DNA from: Lenisia limosa
Lineage: Eukaryota; Breviatea
DNA: 22,508 nucleotides
Assembly: GCA_001655205.1 (NCBI GenBank)
Contig: LPNZ01002850.1
Coordinates: 1 to 22,508, forward strand
Direction: 5' to 3'
How positions within the stretch are numbered: position 1 is the stretch's first letter; every line of letters begins with the position of its first letter. The notes beneath the pieces were generated by a model. It did not search any database and was not told the DNA's origin. It worked only from the letters and a program-made list of their open reading frames with translations. Below are positions 19,125 to 22,508 of this stretch, piece after piece. The translations under genes were made by a program, and so were the position numbers.

Positions 19125-21994
19125 ATGGGCTGTAAGCCCAGCAAAAAAGGCGAGTCTAGTACTCCAATGATTGAGGAACCTGATATAGCGCAGAGTCACA
19201 TCCCACAGCTTCACTCTTATGATCATCAGAAGCGTTATATAATGGATCCGGGTACTGGGTCGATTATTTCTCCAATGCGTGAAACAAGTAAGCCCTTTTC
19301 TCAATCCTTCTCTGTTCTCCTCTTCTTTGACAAATTAGGTGACGGTGAATCTGAAATATCAATGGATAGCGTCTCAGACTCAGACTACGAAGAGTAAGTC
19401 GGGGATGTCTTCATCTTTTTTAATGTTCATATGAATTCTATTATTTCAGCAGTGGGATTAGTATTAAAAAGCAATGTTTCCATTAATGTTCTTATTCTGC
19501 TTGCAGGGACACATACAAGGTTATTATGACAACATCACCGGATACTGGTGATGAGACGGAGTATCTGGTTCTTAGAGAGATTGGAAGAGGCTCTTTTGCG
19601 AGGGTACGATTGGGCAGTGATATTTTCCAACCTGTTTTAAAGGAGAATCATATGTGACTTGCGGTTTCATATGGTCAGAAGAGTAGCACAAAGTATCAAT
19701 ATTAATCTTGATTATTGTTTACAGAAGAAATTCAGTCTTTGTTTTTGAGACTTGTTTGTGATACCGCAGGTGAAGCTCTGTGTAAATGTTCAAACACGCG
19801 AAGAATTAGCTGTGAAAGTTTGTTTTTTAATGGTAGGAGTTATCCTCTAGATTTATCCACATCACTCTTTGCGAAAGCGGTCTTTTCATCAGGTAGGAAT
19901 TGGTGTTCTTTCTGGAGTTTACTTTCGCTAGGGCTCTTCCTTCGAAGATGTGCGCAGAGAAATAGCCATACTTCGTAAAATGAACCACCCCAATGTGGTT
20001 CGTCTTCACCAAGTGGTGGATTCGCCCGACACTTCAAAACTCTATCTCTTTTTTGAGTATCTTGCTGGTGAGCAAGCTGCCACTTGATCACTTGACTATC
20101 TAGGCGGCGCCATCTTGACAGGCCAACCAATACAGGATCCTCTTCCTCTTGACCGTGTGAGAATGTAAGATTTCAAGTTAAAATTCACGATTCAGCTACA
20201 TGAGGGATCTTCTCCAAGGAGTTCACTACTTGCATATCAACAACATTGTCCACAGGTTGTGCTCCTCTGACTTTTCGGCTCATATCTCTAGGGATATTAA
20301 GCCGGAGAACCTCCTTCTCAGTGCTGAAGGAATCTTGAAAATTACAGATTTTGGAGTAAGTCATATTTTACTCCATGATGACGACCCTCTACCCAATTGC
20401 GCAGGTAATATTATTTACTGTGTTTATTGAGTTTATTGAATAGGAACCCCTGCATTCCTTGCCCCCGAGATTTGTTTTCCAGAAGAAGACAATGTTCCAA
20501 TACAAGGTAAAGTTGACTTTTTCTTTACTCCCAAGGCAAAGCAATTGATATGTGGGCGGTTGGAATCACGATGTACTTCTTCATCTTTGGACGGGCTCCT
20601 TTCAATGCTGGTTNNNNNNNNNNNNNNNNNNNNNNNNNNNNNNNNNNNNNNNNNNNNNNNNNNNNNNNNNNNNNNNNNNNNNNNNNNNNNNNNNNNNNNN
20701 NNNNNNNNNNNNNNNNNNNNNNNNNNNNNNNNNNNNNNNNNNNNNNNNNNNNNNNNNNNNNNNNNNNNNNNNNNNNNNNNNNNNNNNNNGCAAAGAGAAT
20801 AAACATTTGTAGTTCTTAATGCCAACAGATTCGATACATGACGTCCTATCTCAAATTGTTGAAGATCAAGTGTACATACCGGAAGATATGAAGGTAATCA
20901 ATTTATGTCACCTTTACACTTTAGCTGCCTGACGGAATGGAAGAGTTCTTACTGAAACTACTCTGTAAAGATTCTACTCAGAGACTTACTATTGAAGAAG
21001 CGCTGGTTTGGGATGGTTGAAATGAAGCTGATTTTCTGTAGATAGACCCTTGGATCACAGCTAATGGGGAAGAACCAATAACAGAACTGACAAAAGCATT
21101 TTCTCGTATTGAGATTAGGGAAGACGATATTTTGGCCTCGCTTTCCCATAATCCTTCACTTTCGGTAATACACCGTGACCACAAAAGCTTACCTGCAATT
21201 GAGTTCACTTTCACAACACCAGGTTTGCTTCTGGGATCTTTAATTTTTGTTCGAATTTCTCTACTAGTATCTGATTTACAAAATATATCATATTGCTATT
21301 TATTTTTATTCTGGCCATAACCAATCGAAGTTGCCACATCAAGGCAACTTACATATGAGCCAAATTCGCAATCTACGCAAGCGCTTGTTGGGCCGCAAAC
21401 AAGAATGGGGCTTTTTGAAGGTTTGGATGGTATTGCTGTTTTTTTGACTTGCAGGCAACATTCTTGATAGCTACCTTGCTTCCAAAGCAAGCTTGAACGA
21501 TGAGCTTGGCTCTCCGAAATCTTCTAAAAACTGGATGAGTCATTCCGGAAGTAGTACGAGGGTTTTTTTTTTTGACTATTCTCATCATGTAACTCTCATT
21601 ATTCAGGCTTGGAGAGCTTCACCTCAGAACGTTCACAAGCAAGTTCGGTTCAACAGGCAATGAATAGACGGTTTGCCAGCATAGAAAAAACAACGCCAAC
21701 CAAGGCTGCACGAATGGTAAGACTGGTTGGGAGAAATTGTACTTGTGTGAGTTTAATTCTTGCTACTCTAATTCAATAATTAATGAGTTCGTTATCGCTC
21801 AGCGAATGACGTCGTTCAATGCCATTACGGAACAAGATGAAGCTTGCCATGAATATTCGGAAAATAAGAGACGACCAATACTTCATATCGAGGTAAGGGA
21901 ATGAATGGACTTATTGTATTGTTTGACTTTGTAACCATTTAGACTTTCATTTCAGCATCGGAAACATCAAGTGATCGTTTTCATGGTTTGCTGA
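19125..21994 (+). CDS. CaMKK-type serine/threonine kinase with an MGC N-terminus
   Basis: CaMKK-family kinases phosphorylate the activation loop of AMPK/SNF1 and CaM kinases. Seen: MGCKPSKK at the start; an acidic Ser-rich stretch ([15 protein letters not shown]); the Gly loop [18 protein letters not shown] with the likely ATP-site Lys; a short basic stretch HHSLRKRSF in the place of the Arg-Pro insert; the helix-C region [20 protein letters not shown]; catalytic loop [48 protein letters not shown]; and C-lobe end [17 protein letters not shown] with [11 protein letters not shown], a CaMKK signature. Exons: 19125-19287, 19339-19393, 19507-19603, 19770-19817, 19851-19892, 19932-20067, 20104-20164, 20196-20255, 20292-20404, 20444-20506, 20536-gap, about 20830-20893, 20925-21005, 21042 onward, then tail exons near 21345-21420, 21455-21570, 21607-21718 and 21803-21895. 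The 3' end is uncertain: the final exon may start at 21956 (stop 21992-21994) or at 21943 in a longer frame. The Ser-rich tail is unrecognised. Confidence 0.85.
20614..20789. other. Assembly gap (176 N) in the kinase domain
   Basis: The gap starts right after GRAPFNAG in the C-lobe. The frame resumes with [20 protein letters not shown], which in CaMKK follows some 15-20 residues later. Most of the missing length is therefore probably intron. Confidence 0.95.
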
Positions 21995-22206
21995 ATTTAC
22001 TTCCAAATATGTTATCACACAAATTATATGTAGTACAAGGTTGTAAATTTTTTTTGAGCCAATTATATCATAGTAATATATCGATATATTATTCTTGTGT
22101 TTATAAGGCTTTTGCAACATCTAAAACATTTTTCGGTTTTGATTCTAAGAGGGCTTTTTGAGGGTTTTTTCAAGTATTTTGGAGGCGAAAATAGTTATAA
22201 TACTAA
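21995..22206. other. AT-rich sequence after the kinase gene
   Basis: Strongly AT-rich, with TATATCGATATA near 22078-22089. No clear exon was found, apart from a frame open from 21943 that could extend the kinase tail to about 22160. Confidence 0.5.
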
Positions 22207-22508
22207 ATGGGTATTTTATTGAGAGCCACAGCTAAAAGCTTGACGATTGTAGATGAACAATCTATATCAATTGGGTCACCTGCAGGAATTGTTGATGAGT
22301 AATTTAATTATTGTACTTGTTTTATTAAAGGTTTGTCTTTTCTTTTTCTTAACCATTTTAGAAGTTGAGTGAGCTTAATAAGAGATGTTTCAACCTGTTT
22401 CATTCGTTGTATAATATGAGTACTTTTTTTTTTCTCTATGTAATTTAGTATTTTTTCTTTTCCAGGAAAGAGTGAGGGAATGCATAATAAAACGGGGGAA
22501 CAAGAAGC
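22207..22508 (+). CDS. Possible start of a further gene, cut by the right edge
   Basis: A 31-codon frame at 22207-22299 starts MGILLRATAKSLTIVDEQ and continues SISIGSPAGIVDE to a stop. A GT donor (GTTGAT or GTAATT near 22290) and an acceptor TTTTAG before 22363 could join it to KLSELNKRCFNLFHS. A second acceptor TTTTCCAG at 22457-22464 precedes further open sequence at the window end. The residues look protein-like but match nothing I know. Chance is a real alternative. Confidence 0.2.

Noticed and set aside
1-22508. tRNA or rRNA genes and transposon ORFs
   Set aside because: I scanned by eye for tRNA-like boxes, conserved rRNA strings and reverse transcriptase or transposase motifs and found none. 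A covariance-model search was not possible.

Overview
The window is nuclear DNA from a unicellular eukaryote with compact, intron-dense genes. GT-AG introns, many only 26-37 nt long, interrupt every gene, and no bacterial operon structure is present. A vinculin-family protein, an IQGAP-type CH domain and a CaMKK-type kinase point to the Amorphea (opisthokonts, amoebozoans and relatives). I cannot name the species.

Five genes alternate in direction. (1) 228-3495, + strand: a WAPL-domain cohesin-release factor, possibly truncated on the left. (2) 3656-10255, - strand: a large fusion protein with an N-terminal IQGAP-type calponin-homology domain, a basic linker, an AMPK-beta-like glycogen-binding (CBM48) domain and about 14 RCC1 repeats. 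(3) 10788-17418, + strand: a vinculin-family protein with a long Glu/Lys/Arg helix between head and tail, where animal vinculin has its proline-rich linker. (4) 17542-18906, - strand: a HemG-like flavodoxin-fold protein. (5) 19125 to about 21994, + strand: a CaMKK-type kinase with an MGC N-terminus suited to myristoylation and palmitoylation. A possible sixth gene begins near the right edge. Genes 1/2 and 3/4 converge; 2/3 and 4/5 diverge from shared upstream regions.

Two genes (CH-CBM48-RCC1 and vinculin) suggest actin-cytoskeleton work. Two carry AMPK-related parts: the CBM48 domain, and CaMKK, a family that phosphorylates AMPK. Any functional link is inference. Four N gaps (473-582, 10462-10564, 17690-17811, 20614-20789) interrupt the sequence, and two of them abut 12-base poly-G/C runs.

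The most notable observations are the CH-CBM48-RCC1 fusion, the vinculin with a charged-helix linker, a 36-bp minisatellite whose unit looks like a mini-intron on the antisense strand, and the mini-introns with a recognisable branch-point motif. Exon boundaries were derived by hand from reading frame and splice signals. They are a model, not transcript evidence.
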